From Pirellulales bacterium (lineage in GTDB: Bacteria; Planctomycetota; Planctomycetia; Pirellulales; PALSA-1355), in contig JALHMI010000011.1 of assembly GCA_022844125.1 (NCBI GenBank), positions 221,333 through 285,332 of the forward strand: a stretch of 64,000 nt of DNA, written 5' to 3'. Both the position numbers and the translations under genes were made by a program. The notes beneath the pieces are model-generated. The model did no database searches. It worked only from the letters and a program-made list of their open reading frames with translations, and was not told where the DNA came from. This document shows, in pieces, positions 1 to 9,850 of the stretch (position 1 is the stretch's first letter; every line of letters starts with the position of its first letter).

Positions 1-546
1 CGGACAAATCGACATCTGGTTGTCGTTCAAAATCACCAGCAGCTTCAGGCCCAGGCCGCCGGCGTTGTTCATCGCTTCGTAGACGATGCCCGACGGAAAA
101 GCACCGTCGCCTATCACGCAGACTGCGTGGCGATCGTCCTGGCCGTTCAAGTGATCGCCGCTACGCATGCCCAGCACGGTCGAAACGCTCGAGCCGGCGT
201 GTCCGGTCATGAACAGGTCGTATTCACTTTCGTGCGGGTTGGGATAACCCATCAAGCCGCCCTTGCAGCGCATTGTGCCGAATTCGTGGTACCGCCCGGT
301 GATCAGCTTGTGCGGATAGATCTGGTGGCCGGTGTCCCAAATCAACCGGTCCCGCGCGAAGTCGAACTCCGTATGCAAGGCCAGACACAGCTCGACCACG
401 CCCAGGTTCGAGGCGAAGTGTGCCGTGCGGTCGGCCACGACGTTGCAAAGTGCCTCGCGCATTTCATGCGCGAGCTCTTCGAGCTCGGCCGGAGTGAACT
501 GCTGCAGGTCACGGGGAGATTCGATCTTGGAGAGCAATCGGTCCAT
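1..546 (-). CDS. dxs: 1-deoxy-D-xylulose-5-phosphate synthase, N-terminal part (cut by window edge)
   Basis: First enzyme of the MEP isoprenoid pathway: condenses pyruvate with glyceraldehyde 3-phosphate using thiamine diphosphate in the cytoplasm. Only about 182 N-terminal residues lie in the window; the gene continues beyond base 1. The reading begins MDRLLSKIESPRDLQQFTP and contains GHQIYPHKLITGR, GHAGSSVSTVLGM and the ThDP signature GDGAFPSG followed by NDNQMSI, all typical of DXS. The start ATG (546-544) lies 4 bases after the ispA stop, so the two are probably co-transcribed and coupled, which suits consecutive steps of isoprenoid synthesis. Confidence 0.95.
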   Translation of the reverse strand, partial: MDRLLSKIESPRDLQQFTPAELEELAHEMREALCNVVADRTAHFASNLGVVELCLALHTEFDFARDRLIWDTGHQIYPHKLITGRYHEFGTMRCKGGLMGYPNPHESEYDLFMTGHAGSSVSTVLGMRSGDHLNGQDDRHAVCVIGDGAFPSGIVYEAMNNAGGLGLKLLVILNDNQMSICP

Positions 547-550
547 ACCG

Positions 551-1456
551 TTAGTGATTCCTATGTAGCACGTAGAGTGCAAGTGCCTGAAGCCCAGCCG
601 CCTGAGGTTCCAAAGGCTCCAGGGCCAGGGTGGCCCGGGCGACGAGTGCCTCGGCTCGCCGCGTGCTCTCCTCGATACCTAGTAGACCGGGATATGTAAG
701 CTTTCCTCGATCCGAGTCTTTATTAACACGCTTGCCCATGGCCTGGGTCTCACCCCGGACGTCCAAGAGGTCATCCGTGATCTGAAACGCGAGCCCCAGA
801 CATTGACCGTATTCTGTGAGCGCGGCTAACTGCCGTTCATCCGCGCCGGCAATCGTGGCCCCCAATTGGAGCGAAACCAGCATCATCGCGCCCGTCTTAC
901 GGCGGTGGATCGCCATCAAGGCTTCGACGCCGCCATCGGAGAATTGGCCGGCCAAGTCGTCCGCTTGACCACCCACCAGGGCCGAGCAACCGGCCGCGCG
1001 CGCCAACAGCGCACAACATTCGGCAGCCACGACTGGGGGTTGCACGTCGCGGGCTAGAACCTCGAACGCCAGCGTCAGCAGGGCGTCGCCTGCCAGGATA
1101 GCCAAGGCCTCGCCGTAAACCTTGTGACAAGTCGGCCGGCCGCGCCGCAGATCGTCATCGTCCATCGCTGGCAAGTCGTCGTGAATCAATGAGTACGCGT
1201 GAATCATCTCCACGGCACACGCCGCCGGCATCGCCGCCGATTCGTCTCCGCCGCAGGCTTCGACAGCGAGCAACGCGAGCAATGGGCGTAAACGTTTGCC
1301 CGTTGCGAGCAAGCTGTATCGCATCGCTTCGGAGAGTTGCGCGGGGCAGCCGTCATCAAAGCGGGTATAGGCATCGAGCGCGCCATTAACACGCTCGCGC
1401 GCCGCAAGGCTGTATCGCTCGAGTGAAAATGCAGTGCTTTCCACCATATCTGGCAC
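551..1456 (-). CDS. ispA: Polyprenyl diphosphate synthase (farnesyl/geranylgeranyl type)
   Basis: Trans-isoprenyl diphosphate synthase (301 aa) that extends dimethylallyl diphosphate with isopentenyl diphosphate. Both Asp-rich Mg-binding motifs are present: DDLPAMDDDDLRRGRPTCHK (first, insertion-containing bacterial FPPS/GGPPS type) and FQITDDLLDVRG (second). GKRLRPLL near residue 55 is the IPP-binding segment. It sits immediately upstream of dxs, the common bacterial order ispA-dxs. Product chain length (C15 or C20) cannot be read reliably from sequence alone. An alternative start four codons in (MVESTAFSL) is possible. Confidence 0.93.
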   Translation of the reverse strand: MPDMVESTAFSLERYSLAARERVNGALDAYTRFDDGCPAQLSEAMRYSLLATGKRLRPLLALLAVEACGGDESAAMPAACAVEMIHAYSLIHDDLPAMDDDDLRRGRPTCHKVYGEALAILAGDALLTLAFEVLARDVQPPVVAAECCALLARAAGCSALVGGQADDLAGQFSDGGVEALMAIHRRKTGAMMLVSLQLGATIAGADERQLAALTEYGQCLGLAFQITDDLLDVRGETQAMGKRVNKDSDRGKLTYPGLLGIEESTRRAEALVARATLALEPLEPQAAGLQALALYVLHRNH

Positions 1457-1520
1457 GTCTCGACAGCGATCGGCTCGGGGGGTAGTTCACCGCGAAAAAA
1501 TTGAGCGGCGGTCGTTCATT

Positions 1521-1892
1521 CTAAAAGAGCCGCCCCGGGCCGTCTATCTCGTTCGTTGCTTCCCGAGGGTCGGATTCGGCACTTCGTGACCTGCGACGCG
1601 ATCGTGATTGGGCCTTTTCCTCCAGCGAAGTGGCAGAATCGTCAAAAGGCTCGCACTGCGCCTGACCCGCGGAATCGACACGGCTTAGCAATTCGATCTT
1701 GCGCTCGGCATTGGATAGCGACTGGTAGCACTGCTTCAGCAGCTTGATACCTTCTTCATAACGCGAGAGCGACTCGGCCAGCGGAACCTGGCCTTCTTCC
1801 AGTGCGGCCACGATCGCTTCCAACCGAGCCAGGGCCTCCTCGAAAGTCGGCTGCGCGCCTCCGTCCGGCTTCTTTCCTGCCGCCTCACTCAT
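1521..1892 (-). CDS. xseB: Exodeoxyribonuclease VII small subunit
   Basis: Small subunit of exonuclease VII, which degrades single-stranded DNA to oligonucleotides together with XseA. The core PTFEEALARLEAIVAALEEG ... PLAESLSRYEEGIKLLKQC is the XseB two-helix signature. At 123 aa it is longer than the usual ~80 aa because of a charged C-terminal tail (SRSRRRSRSAESDPREATNE) not part of the family core. Its ATG overlaps the xseA stop (ATGA), so the two subunits are translationally coupled. Confidence 0.93.
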   Translation of the reverse strand: MSEAAGKKPDGGAQPTFEEALARLEAIVAALEEGQVPLAESLSRYEEGIKLLKQCYQSLSNAERKIELLSRVDSAGQAQCEPFDDSATSLEEKAQSRSRRRSRSAESDPREATNEIDGPGRLF

Positions 1893-3184
1893 AAATCAGT
1901 CACCTTTCGCGTTGCGCCGCTCGTCGACTCGGCGGCTTCGACTCGGCTCGTAATCTCCCCGTCAGCCAGACGCGTGCGCACCAGTTCGCCTCGCGCAACG
2001 TCGCGCGCGCTGCGAACAAGTCCACCATCGGCCGTGCGCGTTGTCAGACTATACCCACGCGCCAGGACCCCTAGCGGACTTAGCGATTCGAGCTGCGCAG
2101 CCTTCGCCTCGACTGCCGACGTTGCCCGTTCGATGCGTCGCGTCACGGCCCGGCCCGCGCGAGCTTGCAATTCATCGAGCCGCTGTCCTAACAGTTGCAC
2201 ACGCTCCAGTGGGCGCCGAAACACACGGCACCCGGCGAGACCATCGACTCGCGTCTGTGCGAGTTGGAAGCGGCCGCGCAGCGCCGACGCCAGCCGCGAC
2301 TGCTGCCGATCGAGAAACTCTCGCAGTTCTTCCATCGCCGGCACCACGCGCTCAGCAGCTTCGCTGGGCGTCAGCGCTCGCACGTCGGCCACCAGATCCG
2401 AAAGCGTGATATCGATCTCGTGTCCCACGGCCGACACAACCGGAATCCTCGACGCATGAATCGCGCGGACCACGATCTCTTCGTTGAACGCCCATAGGTC
2501 TTCGAGGCTCCCACCGCCGCGTCCCACGACTAGCACGTCAACCTGTTGCGCGAGCCGGTTCACCAACTCGATGCCCGCCGCAATCTCGGCAGCGGCACCA
2601 TCTCCCTGCACACGCACAGGCACGATCAGCACGTGCACGTCGCGCCAGCGGCGGCGCAGGACTTCCAGAAAATCGCGCACGGCGGCACCGGTCGGACTCG
2701 TGACAAACGCGATCCGCCTAGGAAAGCGGGGTAGGGTGCGCTTCCGCGAGGGCGAGAACAATCCCTCGGCCGCGAGCTTCTCGCGCAGCAGCGTTAGGGC
2801 TCGCTCCAGCGCGCCCAACCCCTTCGGCTCAATCTGCTGAATCACAAGCTGGTAGCTGCCGCGCGGAGCGTACACGTCCAGGTAGCCCTGGCAAATCACT
2901 TCCAGCCCGTCGTGCAACTCGAAGCGGGCGGTCTTCGCCGCGTTGCGCCAGATTACGGCTCGAATCTGTGCGCTGTCGTCTTTAAGCGTCAGGTAGCAAT
3001 GCCCCGATGATGGTCGCGAGAAGTTCGAAACCTCGCCGCTGACCCACACTCGGCTAAAACTGCCTTCCAGCGTTTGCTTGATTTGGCCCGTCAACTCACC
3101 AACGGATAGGACACGCTCCGCGTCCTGCTGCGGCACGGGCGCAGCGGTGGTATAGAGATCGTCGTCTTCGTCGTACGAGGCCAT
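1889..3184 (-). CDS. xseA: Exodeoxyribonuclease VII large subunit
   Basis: Catalytic large subunit of exonuclease VII (431 aa). An N-terminal OB-fold (LSVGELTGQIKQTLEGSF ... VWVSGEVSNFSRPSSGHCYLTL) precedes the exonuclease domain with RIAFVTSPTGAAVRDFL and VVGRGGGSLEDLWAFNEE, both diagnostic for XseA. The open frame extends to 3322, but the upstream 46 residues are not family-like; ATG at 3184 (MASYDEDDD) is preferred. The last bases overlap xseB. Confidence 0.93.
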   Translation of the reverse strand: MASYDEDDDLYTTAAPVPQQDAERVLSVGELTGQIKQTLEGSFSRVWVSGEVSNFSRPSSGHCYLTLKDDSAQIRAVIWRNAAKTARFELHDGLEVICQGYLDVYAPRGSYQLVIQQIEPKGLGALERALTLLREKLAAEGLFSPSRKRTLPRFPRRIAFVTSPTGAAVRDFLEVLRRRWRDVHVLIVPVRVQGDGAAAEIAAGIELVNRLAQQVDVLVVGRGGGSLEDLWAFNEEIVVRAIHASRIPVVSAVGHEIDITLSDLVADVRALTPSEAAERVVPAMEELREFLDRQQSRLASALRGRFQLAQTRVDGLAGCRVFRRPLERVQLLGQRLDELQARAGRAVTRRIERATSAVEAKAAQLESLSPLGVLARGYSLTTRTADGGLVRSARDVARGELVRTRLADGEITSRVEAAESTSGATRKVTDL

Positions 3185-3324
3185 GTGTCCCGCAATCCAT
3201 TCTGCCGGAGGCCATCCGCCCGCGGAATCGCGGCACGGTGAACTCCTGTGCGCTAGTATAGCGACGCCCGCAGATGGCGCACAGGATGCGAGGATGCGAG
3301 GATGCAGGCGCGGCCTGAGCAAGC

Positions 3325-4113
3325 TTAGCCCGCCTTGCGGTGCAAACGTGCGTCGCGCTCTTCCGCGTTCACCCGCCGAGCGAACGCCGGCAACCGCAGC
3401 GGAACCGCTTCGCCAACCTTTTGCGTCCCCGCTTCCGCCCAGGCCTCGGCCTCCAGCGTCAGCCGATTGAGCATCGACTCGACCTGTAGTCGATAATGCT
3501 CCACGCCGTCTCGATCGAGGTCCGCGGGAATCGTCATCGAGGGGCTGACCACCGCCCGCGCTCGCGAGTAGGGCTTGGGAATCGCAAACCGGTCCCAGCT
3601 TCCCAGGCGCCAGGGGTTGCTGTAGCCGAAGCCCATGGCCACGATCGGCAATCCCAGTTTTGACGACAAGTAAATCGGCCCTTGAGCGAGTACCCGGCGC
3701 GGTCCGCGCGGGCCGTCCGGCGTGATCGCCAAGTGCATCGACTCGGCTTTGCGTTCCAGCTCTCTCAGTGCCGCGGCGCCTCCCCCACCCGATGAGCCTC
3801 GCACGCAGTTAAAGCCCATGTGCCGGGCGACTTCCAGCAGAATGTCGGCGTCGCGGTGCCGGCTCAGCAGCATTGCCAGATCGGCATAGCCGCGCATGTG
3901 CAGGGGAAACAGGATGTACTCGTGCCAGAAGATATAGATCTTTCGGCCGTCGCAGCGATAGTCGACGGGGTCGACCGCCGGATCATAGAACGAAGCCTTG
4001 TAGTCGAGCGTCGACATCCAGGTGCGAACGGTCGCCGAAGCCAGCAGCCCGCCCAGGCCGATCGCCAGCTTGTTCGATTTTTTTCGCCTGCGGCGTGTGC
4101 GTCCGTTGGCCAT
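3325..4113 (-). CDS. DUF374 family lysophospholipid acyltransferase-like protein
   Basis: 262-residue protein of the DUF374 branch of lysophospholipid acyltransferases, probably membrane-associated and acting on glycerophospholipid or lipid A precursors. Visible landmarks: a very basic N-terminus (MANGRTRRRRKKSNKL), a short hydrophobic helix, IYIFWHEYILFP in place of the usual HX4D block, and ITPDGPRGPR, the hallmark of DUF374. The open frame begins at 4182, but an AAAGGAG site lies 9 bases before ATG 4113, which fixes that start. A dapF end lies 57 bases upstream. The acyl donor and substrate are unknown. Confidence 0.85.
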   Translation of the reverse strand: MANGRTRRRRKKSNKLAIGLGGLLASATVRTWMSTLDYKASFYDPAVDPVDYRCDGRKIYIFWHEYILFPLHMRGYADLAMLLSRHRDADILLEVARHMGFNCVRGSSGGGGAAALRELERKAESMHLAITPDGPRGPRRVLAQGPIYLSSKLGLPIVAMGFGYSNPWRLGSWDRFAIPKPYSRARAVVSPSMTIPADLDRDGVEHYRLQVESMLNRLTLEAEAWAEAGTQKVGEAVPLRLPAFARRVNAEERDARLHRKAG

Positions 4114-4169
4114 TCGCCGTGACTCCTTTCGGCGTTCCGCGTTCGATCTAGTCGCTGCTCGCAACCTTG

Positions 4170-5051
4170 CTATCCCTGCCACTCACCACTGAAGACTTCG
4201 GTCGCGCCCCCCGTCATGAACACGCTTCCCGCGCCGTCCCACTCAAGCTGCAAGTCGCCGCCCGGCAAGTGCGCCAGAATCTTATTCCCTGTGCGACCGG
4301 TGAGGACCCCCGAAACACAAACCGCACTCGCGCCGGTTCCGCAAGCGAGCGTGATGCCGGTGCCGCGCTCCCAGGTTCGCATCGTTACTTCGCCGGTGCT
4401 AGTGACCGAGACGAAGTGCACGTTGATTCGCCGCGGAAAGATCGCCAGTGTCTCGAGCACCGGCCCCACACGCTCCAGCGGCACCTTCGCCGTATCCTGG
4501 CAATACAACGTCACGTGCGGATTTCCCATCGAGGCGCACGTCATCCGGGGATCGAGTCCACAGGCCGCGATCCAGCCGTCCGCATCGTCGAGCTTCACAT
4601 ACGGCGCGATCGGCACGTCGACGACCTTGGCTTCGTTAAACCCCGGCAAGGCCACCGGAATCCTCTCCGGCAGGAGAATCGGCGGACCCATGTCGACGCG
4701 CACTCGCGAAACTTTACCGCCGCTGGTTTCCAGGGCAAGTTCCAGCACGCCCGCGCCGGTCTCAATCTTCAATTGCTCTCGCTTGGCAATCCCATGGTCG
4801 TACACATACTTGGCGACGCACCGCACACCGTTGCCGCACATCTCAGATTCCGAACCGTCGGCATTGAACATCCGCATCCGGGCATCAGCCTTCTCTGAGG
4901 GGCAGATGAAGATCACGCCGTCGCCCCCGATGCCGAAATGCCGATCGCTCATCGACTGCACGAGTTCGGCGGCCTTGCTGGGAAACTTCTCGCGAAAGCA
5001 ATCGACATAGACATAGTCGTTGCCGATGCCGTGCATCTTGGTGAATCGCAT
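4170..5051 (-). CDS. dapF: Diaminopimelate epimerase
   Basis: Interconverts LL- and meso-diaminopimelate for lysine and peptidoglycan synthesis (293 aa). The start MRFTKMHGIGNDYVY is canonical; a GTG four codons upstream (5063) preceded by GAGAGG is an alternative. Both catalytic cysteines are present, in NADGSESEMCGNGVRC and in GTGITLACGTGASAV, and GNPHVT is conserved. Presence fits a planctomycete with peptidoglycan, as does murA later in the window. Confidence 0.95.
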   Translation of the reverse strand: MRFTKMHGIGNDYVYVDCFREKFPSKAAELVQSMSDRHFGIGGDGVIFICPSEKADARMRMFNADGSESEMCGNGVRCVAKYVYDHGIAKREQLKIETGAGVLELALETSGGKVSRVRVDMGPPILLPERIPVALPGFNEAKVVDVPIAPYVKLDDADGWIAACGLDPRMTCASMGNPHVTLYCQDTAKVPLERVGPVLETLAIFPRRINVHFVSVTSTGEVTMRTWERGTGITLACGTGASAVCVSGVLTGRTGNKILAHLPGGDLQLEWDGAGSVFMTGGATEVFSGEWQG

Positions 5052-5190
5052 GACGTTGAACACGGCCTCTCGCAGGTCGATCCGTAAGGGGAAAGCGACG
5101 TATTTTAGGGGCTATCGGCTCTTCCGGCAAACCCGCTTGCCTGCAAGCTGACAGCGTCTCACGACTCTTGGTTCGCGATCGGCCGCGAGC

Positions 5191-8100
5191 CTATTTCCAC
5201 CCCAAGGACTTCCAGAATCCGCCGGCCTGTTTCGCGCTTGGCTGTTCCGGATTCGCCTGGAGCTGTTGCAAGGCCTGATTCGCCACCGGGAAGGGCTCAG
5301 TCCGCATCTCCGGGTGCGTGAGTGTGCCGCCGACGTGAATCATGAGGATCTGCTTGCCCGCTTCGCTGAGCATGCCCGAAACGAGTGGAATGCCGCCGCG
5401 CCCGCCCGAAGTGTGCAACTCCATGCGGATCGGATTAGTTTGTCCATCGAGCGTCAGCTCGCCGTTGCCAGTCAGATTGATCGCGTCACCGTCCAGGTGA
5501 ATCTGACGCAGAATGATGTGCTCGCCTTGCTGGATTTCGAACCCGACCTCGCCATTTGTGAAGGCCGTCGAGTCAGGCGTCTTGGCCCGGATGATCTTAA
5601 GCAAGGACACCATCACCGGCAAATCGTAAATGTCGGCTTCGGAGAACTGGATCGTACCACCGCCCGAAAGATTCCGCGGACCGGGCGTCCCGCGCAGTTC
5701 GACATTCGCCGCCACTTTGCCATGCAGCCTCTGATTGCCGGGCAGGTTTTCGCGCGCAAATTGCGCTAGATCGGCCTGCTGCAAGTTTGCCGTCAGCCGA
5801 TAGCGCGGCACCGCCCCGAGCTGCACATGGCAATCGCCCAACAGAGTGCCGCCGAGGAGTCTGGCGGAGACGTGCCTGGGCGCTGCCGCGTTCGCGGCGG
5901 CTGGTGGTCCCAGCGCTCCAAAGAATACGTTCGCGTTGTCGAACCACAACGGCCCCGAAACATCAGTGAACTGAAAGTTCTTGTAGGTCACACTGTCGAC
6001 GAACAAGTCGCCGTGGCTGGAGAACCGGTTACCGCTCGCAGCGCCGCGCAGGTTTACGCGTCCGAACACGTTATCGAGCCGCGGCCCGGCCTGCAAACTT
6101 CCCTGGTGCATGAACAAGTCGACGTGCCAGCCGACGAACAGCGGAATATGCGGCTGCCCCTTGGCAATCGTGACGGCGCCGTGCAAATTGATCAGCCCAG
6201 TAGGCTTCAGTTCCGCGATGCCGCGGCGCAAACCTTCCGGCAGTGCGGCCACCAGTTCGTGATCTTCACCCTGCAGTCGAATGCGATCGACGCGGAGGTC
6301 TTCCAGTCGCAGTTCCCAACCGCCTTGGGGCGTGATATCGCAATGACCGCCGGTCTTGATCTCGGTATTGCGATGCACGGCCCGCATCCGATGCAATGTC
6401 GCGTGACCATCTTGATATTCAACCTCTCCGCCAAGCAGCCGCATGCGATAGGGGAAGGCCACCGGTTCGATCGACGTACCAATGCTCGTGGCGTCGTCCT
6501 TCGGCGTGGCCAGCATCCAGATGCTCGGCGGACGTCCTGCTTCGCTGATCCGAACCTTTACCTCCGCGTCAACGTAGCCGTGCGGCCGGATCGCGTCCCA
6601 CAGGCGCTGCTCGCCGGGCTTGAGCGCCGCTCGCAGCTCTTCAGTCAATTCAATCTGCTGGCCACGAATGTTCAGTCGCATCGGTTCGGTGCCGGGCACC
6701 GAGGACACGAACCCCGACAACCGGAGCACTCCGCTTCGATTGCTTCCGACCAGATTCTCGAACGTCCACACGCCGTCACGCAGTAGCAATTCACCTTGCA
6801 CGTTCGAAATCGGATAGGGGAACTTATTGTAAGTGATTGACGCGTGGCTCGCGGAGTCGAACGTCACTCGAATCTCCTGCCGCATTCCCGGTACCCGTGG
6901 ATCGTCGCGCCAAAGTCGCGCATTGACGTTGAGCGTTCCGGCCGGATTCAGGTCGACGAGCGTCTGGTGCGCTTTGGGGTTCAAAACCGCCGCGAACAGC
7001 TTGTCGTCGATCGGCAACCTCTCGCCCGAGATGTCAATCGAACCCGTGAACTGCGGGCCGGGGTTGCTGAAGTTGCCGGCGAGCGAGACCGGCTGTGGTC
7101 CCGCGAACGCCAACGCCGACAGGTTAAGGTCCTGGCCGCGCACCTTGAGAATGCCGCGAGCGCGATCGAGCCGATAGGGAAACTTTTGAAAACTGAACGA
7201 GACGTTGTTGCGGCTCACAACGTCAATGCTCGCGTCGTGGAAATTCTGGCCGTCGTAGCGAACCCGGCAGCTGATGTCCACGTCTCCGACCGGCTCGTAG
7301 TAAAACCAATACTTGCGCCACTTTTCTGGAATGGCAGGTACCCACTTGTTGTCCAGGTGTACTTGCTGACCACCGCCCTCGAGCACAAATGGGCAATTCT
7401 TGCCAAACCCCTTCAGCTCGAAACGGTTTAAGATCCAGAACGTTTGCCCGTCGCGCGCCGTGACATTTCTGAGCCGAACACCGTCGTTGTCGCAGTGAAC
7501 GTGACCGGTGATGTCGGTCAGTGGGTAGGGGAGCCGCGAGTCCTCGAGCCGCCCGTGAGCGACGTGGCCGTCAATCGAAAACTGCGGCGTCTCTTCGCCC
7601 GTTCGGCTGACATTGAATTTCAAGTCCGCAGGCGCACTCAGCCCCGCCAGCATTTCCAACTGATCTGCCAGCGGCGCCGGTAGCGCGCCGCGCAGCTCCG
7701 GCGAGATGTTGAGCCCCAACGCCTCACCCGCTGCGGTCCACTGCTTCAAATTCGGATCGAGCGTGCCGGTCCACTCCAGGCGGCGCAGGTGATCCGCCAT
7801 CAAGTAGCCTTGAAATTCGAAGTGGGGCCACGCCGCGTTCCCGCTCGAGACCGGCTTGATCGCCAAGTTCAGCTCGCGGAGCACCAGCATACTCGAAGGA
7901 TTCTTGAGCGGATCGAAGATTTCAATGGTGCCGCTTTCGACGGTCACTGTCGGCGGTGGACCCACCGGCTTGGGCAATGGCAACAGTTTGGAAAGGCTGT
8001 ACGTGCCATCGGGCCGTCGTGTCGCCCGGAACACCGGACGACTGATTTTTACCGAAGTGATCAGCGGTTCGCCGGACAGCAACTCCTGGGGGCTCGTTTC

Positions 8101-8340
8101 GCAGCCCAGAAACAACAGGTCGAAATACGCCAGCTCGCGCTGCGGGCCTGCGGCACCCGGTTCAGAGATCGAAAGCCCGCGCACCTCGATGCCGTCAGCC
8201 GCCAGGTGCGCGGCTTGAATCCGCACGTCGAGATGCGGCAGCCGCTTGGCAAGCGTCGCCTCGACTCGTACTCGCAGCTCCTCCTCGACACGGTAGAACA
8301 CTTCGCGATAGCAGAACGGCGCAGCGGCAACGAGCACCAC
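5191..8340 (-). CDS. Very large AsmA-like / TamB-like envelope protein
   Basis: At least 1049 residues, almost entirely short beta-rich repeats with a single N-terminal hydrophobic segment, as in AsmA/TamB/YhdP proteins that form lipid-transfer bridges in the periplasm. Conserved-looking AsmA C-terminal features include the GGGTIQFSEADIYDLPVMVS stretch and the GNGELTLDGQTNPIRMEL stretch near the end. The annotated first codon (GTG 8340) falls inside the hydrophobic segment: in-frame codons back to the upstream gene stop (8410) encode more of it (WFLFKWAAIIAIVV), so the true start is upstream, possibly a non-standard CTG at 8370. Function is inferred from architecture only. Confidence 0.75.
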   Translation of the reverse strand: MVLVAAAPFCYREVFYRVEEELRVRVEATLAKRLPHLDVRIQAAHLAADGIEVRGLSISEPGAAGPQRELAYFDLLFLGCETSPQELLSGEPLITSVKISRPVFRATRRPDGTYSLSKLLPLPKPVGPPPTVTVESGTIEIFDPLKNPSSMLVLRELNLAIKPVSSGNAAWPHFEFQGYLMADHLRRLEWTGTLDPNLKQWTAAGEALGLNISPELRGALPAPLADQLEMLAGLSAPADLKFNVSRTGEETPQFSIDGHVAHGRLEDSRLPYPLTDITGHVHCDNDGVRLRNVTARDGQTFWILNRFELKGFGKNCPFVLEGGGQQVHLDNKWVPAIPEKWRKYWFYYEPVGDVDISCRVRYDGQNFHDASIDVVSRNNVSFSFQKFPYRLDRARGILKVRGQDLNLSALAFAGPQPVSLAGNFSNPGPQFTGSIDISGERLPIDDKLFAAVLNPKAHQTLVDLNPAGTLNVNARLWRDDPRVPGMRQEIRVTFDSASHASITYNKFPYPISNVQGELLLRDGVWTFENLVGSNRSGVLRLSGFVSSVPGTEPMRLNIRGQQIELTEELRAALKPGEQRLWDAIRPHGYVDAEVKVRISEAGRPPSIWMLATPKDDATSIGTSIEPVAFPYRMRLLGGEVEYQDGHATLHRMRAVHRNTEIKTGGHCDITPQGGWELRLEDLRVDRIRLQGEDHELVAALPEGLRRGIAELKPTGLINLHGAVTIAKGQPHIPLFVGWHVDLFMHQGSLQAGPRLDNVFGRVNLRGAASGNRFSSHGDLFVDSVTYKNFQFTDVSGPLWFDNANVFFGALGPPAAANAAAPRHVSARLLGGTLLGDCHVQLGAVPRYRLTANLQQADLAQFARENLPGNQRLHGKVAANVELRGTPGPRNLSGGGTIQFSEADIYDLPVMVSLLKIIRAKTPDSTAFTNGEVGFEIQQGEHIILRQIHLDGDAINLTGNGELTLDGQTNPIRMELHTSGGRGGIPLVSGMLSEAGKQILMIHVGGTLTHPEMRTEPFPVANQALQQLQANPEQPSAKQAGGFWKSLGWK

Positions 8341-8409
8341 GATCGCAATGATCGCGGCCCATTTAAACAGGAACCAGCAGAGGTTGATGCTTCTGCAAAT
8401 GATGATTTT

Positions 8410-9657
8410 CTATTCCTGCGTCCGAGTCTGCACGTTTGCAATCACCCCCGCCGCCAGCACTGTGAGCGCAATCATTGCCGGCTCGCGATAGCGAATCGAA
8501 CTCACAAATGCCACGTGCAGCAGCGTCAAGTAAACCGCTGGCAGCCACGCCAAAGCGTATGGAAACCCGTGCCTCGTGTAGCGCCAGGCGCCGATCACGC
8601 CCAGAACCACTAGCGGCACGTACGTCGCCAGCAGCACCAGCCGCACCGCCCAGCCGCGAAACGCGGGTTCGTTCGGCCAGAAGTTCCACATCCGCAGCAG
8701 CTTCACACCCATGAGCTGCAAAGTCTCACCGGGATGCTGCTTCGCCCACGCGACCGATTCGTTCCACATTCGTTGGTCCACGCGGACTTCGAAAATATCC
8801 GGATCGTTCGGATCGCCCTCCGCCCGCACGCGTGCCGTCACTTCAGGCACAAAGCGCATATCGCTTGCGCCGGTGGCTCCTTCGTGCAGTCCGTCGTACA
8901 GGCTGGCGCCGACTTGCAGCGTCGTCGGCACGAAGCGGCCCGTTACACGCGCCGTATAGATCCACCAGGGCAGCATCCCAACGGCGAGTGCGACGAGCAT
9001 CACCCCGCCGATTGCCATCTGCCACGTTCGATCGCGCGCGATGAGCAGTCCAATTCCGATCGAAAAAGGCGTGAACAATAGCCAGCTCGGCCTCATCAAC
9101 ACTGCCGTCGCGGCGACCAGCCCCGCGCAGCACGCCAGCGCGAAGCGCCGCTTGGGCGCCTCCGCTTGCCATGCCGCGGTCCACAGCGCCAGGTGCGCAA
9201 GCATCAGTGGCACGAACGGGGCTTCACTGAGCACGAAGGTGCTAAGCGCGATCGCGCCGGGGTAGAACGCCGTGATCGCACCGGCAATCAAACCAGCCCG
9301 CGCATCGAATAGCAGCGTCGCCCACCAGCCGGCAAGACCCACGGCCGCGGTTCCCAGAATCGCTCCCAGCACGCGCGCCGCCTGCACCGGCGGCTGCTCG
9401 CCATAAATCACAAACACGCTCGACAGCACCACGGGATATCCCGGCGTGCGAAACACGCGCAACTCGGGCGAGAGGTACTGATAACGCTCGCCCGCGGCGA
9501 TTGCGCGCGCTAGCTCCCAGTAGCCGTCGCTGTCACCGAAGAAGAACTGCTTCTCGCCCAATCGCTGTTGCCACCAGAAGGCCGCCCCCAGGCGAGCGCA
9601 CAGCGCGAGCGCCAGGATTAGGATCCAGAGGGTGCGTCTGGAGGTAAGTTGCGGCAT
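8410..9657 (-). CDS. GT39/ArnT-like integral membrane glycosyltransferase
   Basis: Multi-spanning protein (415 aa from ATG 9657; an upstream ATG at 9702 is possible). Shortly after the first membrane helix comes FFFGDSDGYWELARAI and RTPGYPVVLS, the acidic-loop arrangement of dolichyl-phosphate-mannose-type (PMT/ArnT, GT39/GT83) C-type glycosyltransferases, which use a polyprenyl-phosphate sugar donor on the outer membrane face. About ten hydrophobic helices follow. It ends directly before the AsmA-like gene on the same strand, so they may be co-transcribed. The acceptor (lipid A, protein or polysaccharide) is unknown. Confidence 0.75.
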   Translation of the reverse strand: MPQLTSRRTLWILILALALCARLGAAFWWQQRLGEKQFFFGDSDGYWELARAIAAGERYQYLSPELRVFRTPGYPVVLSSVFVIYGEQPPVQAARVLGAILGTAAVGLAGWWATLLFDARAGLIAGAITAFYPGAIALSTFVLSEAPFVPLMLAHLALWTAAWQAEAPKRRFALACCAGLVAATAVLMRPSWLLFTPFSIGIGLLIARDRTWQMAIGGVMLVALAVGMLPWWIYTARVTGRFVPTTLQVGASLYDGLHEGATGASDMRFVPEVTARVRAEGDPNDPDIFEVRVDQRMWNESVAWAKQHPGETLQLMGVKLLRMWNFWPNEPAFRGWAVRLVLLATYVPLVVLGVIGAWRYTRHGFPYALAWLPAVYLTLLHVAFVSSIRYREPAMIALTVLAAGVIANVQTRTQE

Positions 9658-9850
9658 TGTCGCGGTCTGCGCAGAGGCTCGGCCAGAATGAGGGGTGGCC
9701 ATAGTAGGAGCCGCGCCGAGGGGCCGTCAATGCAGGTTCGCACCGTCTCACCGTGGCGTAAAGCTAGGCAAGCTGGAACTGGCCTAAGGATCGCGCGGAT
9801 CGCGACTACTAGGTCCCCGTAAATTACCCCAAATCTCAGAATTGCGTCCG

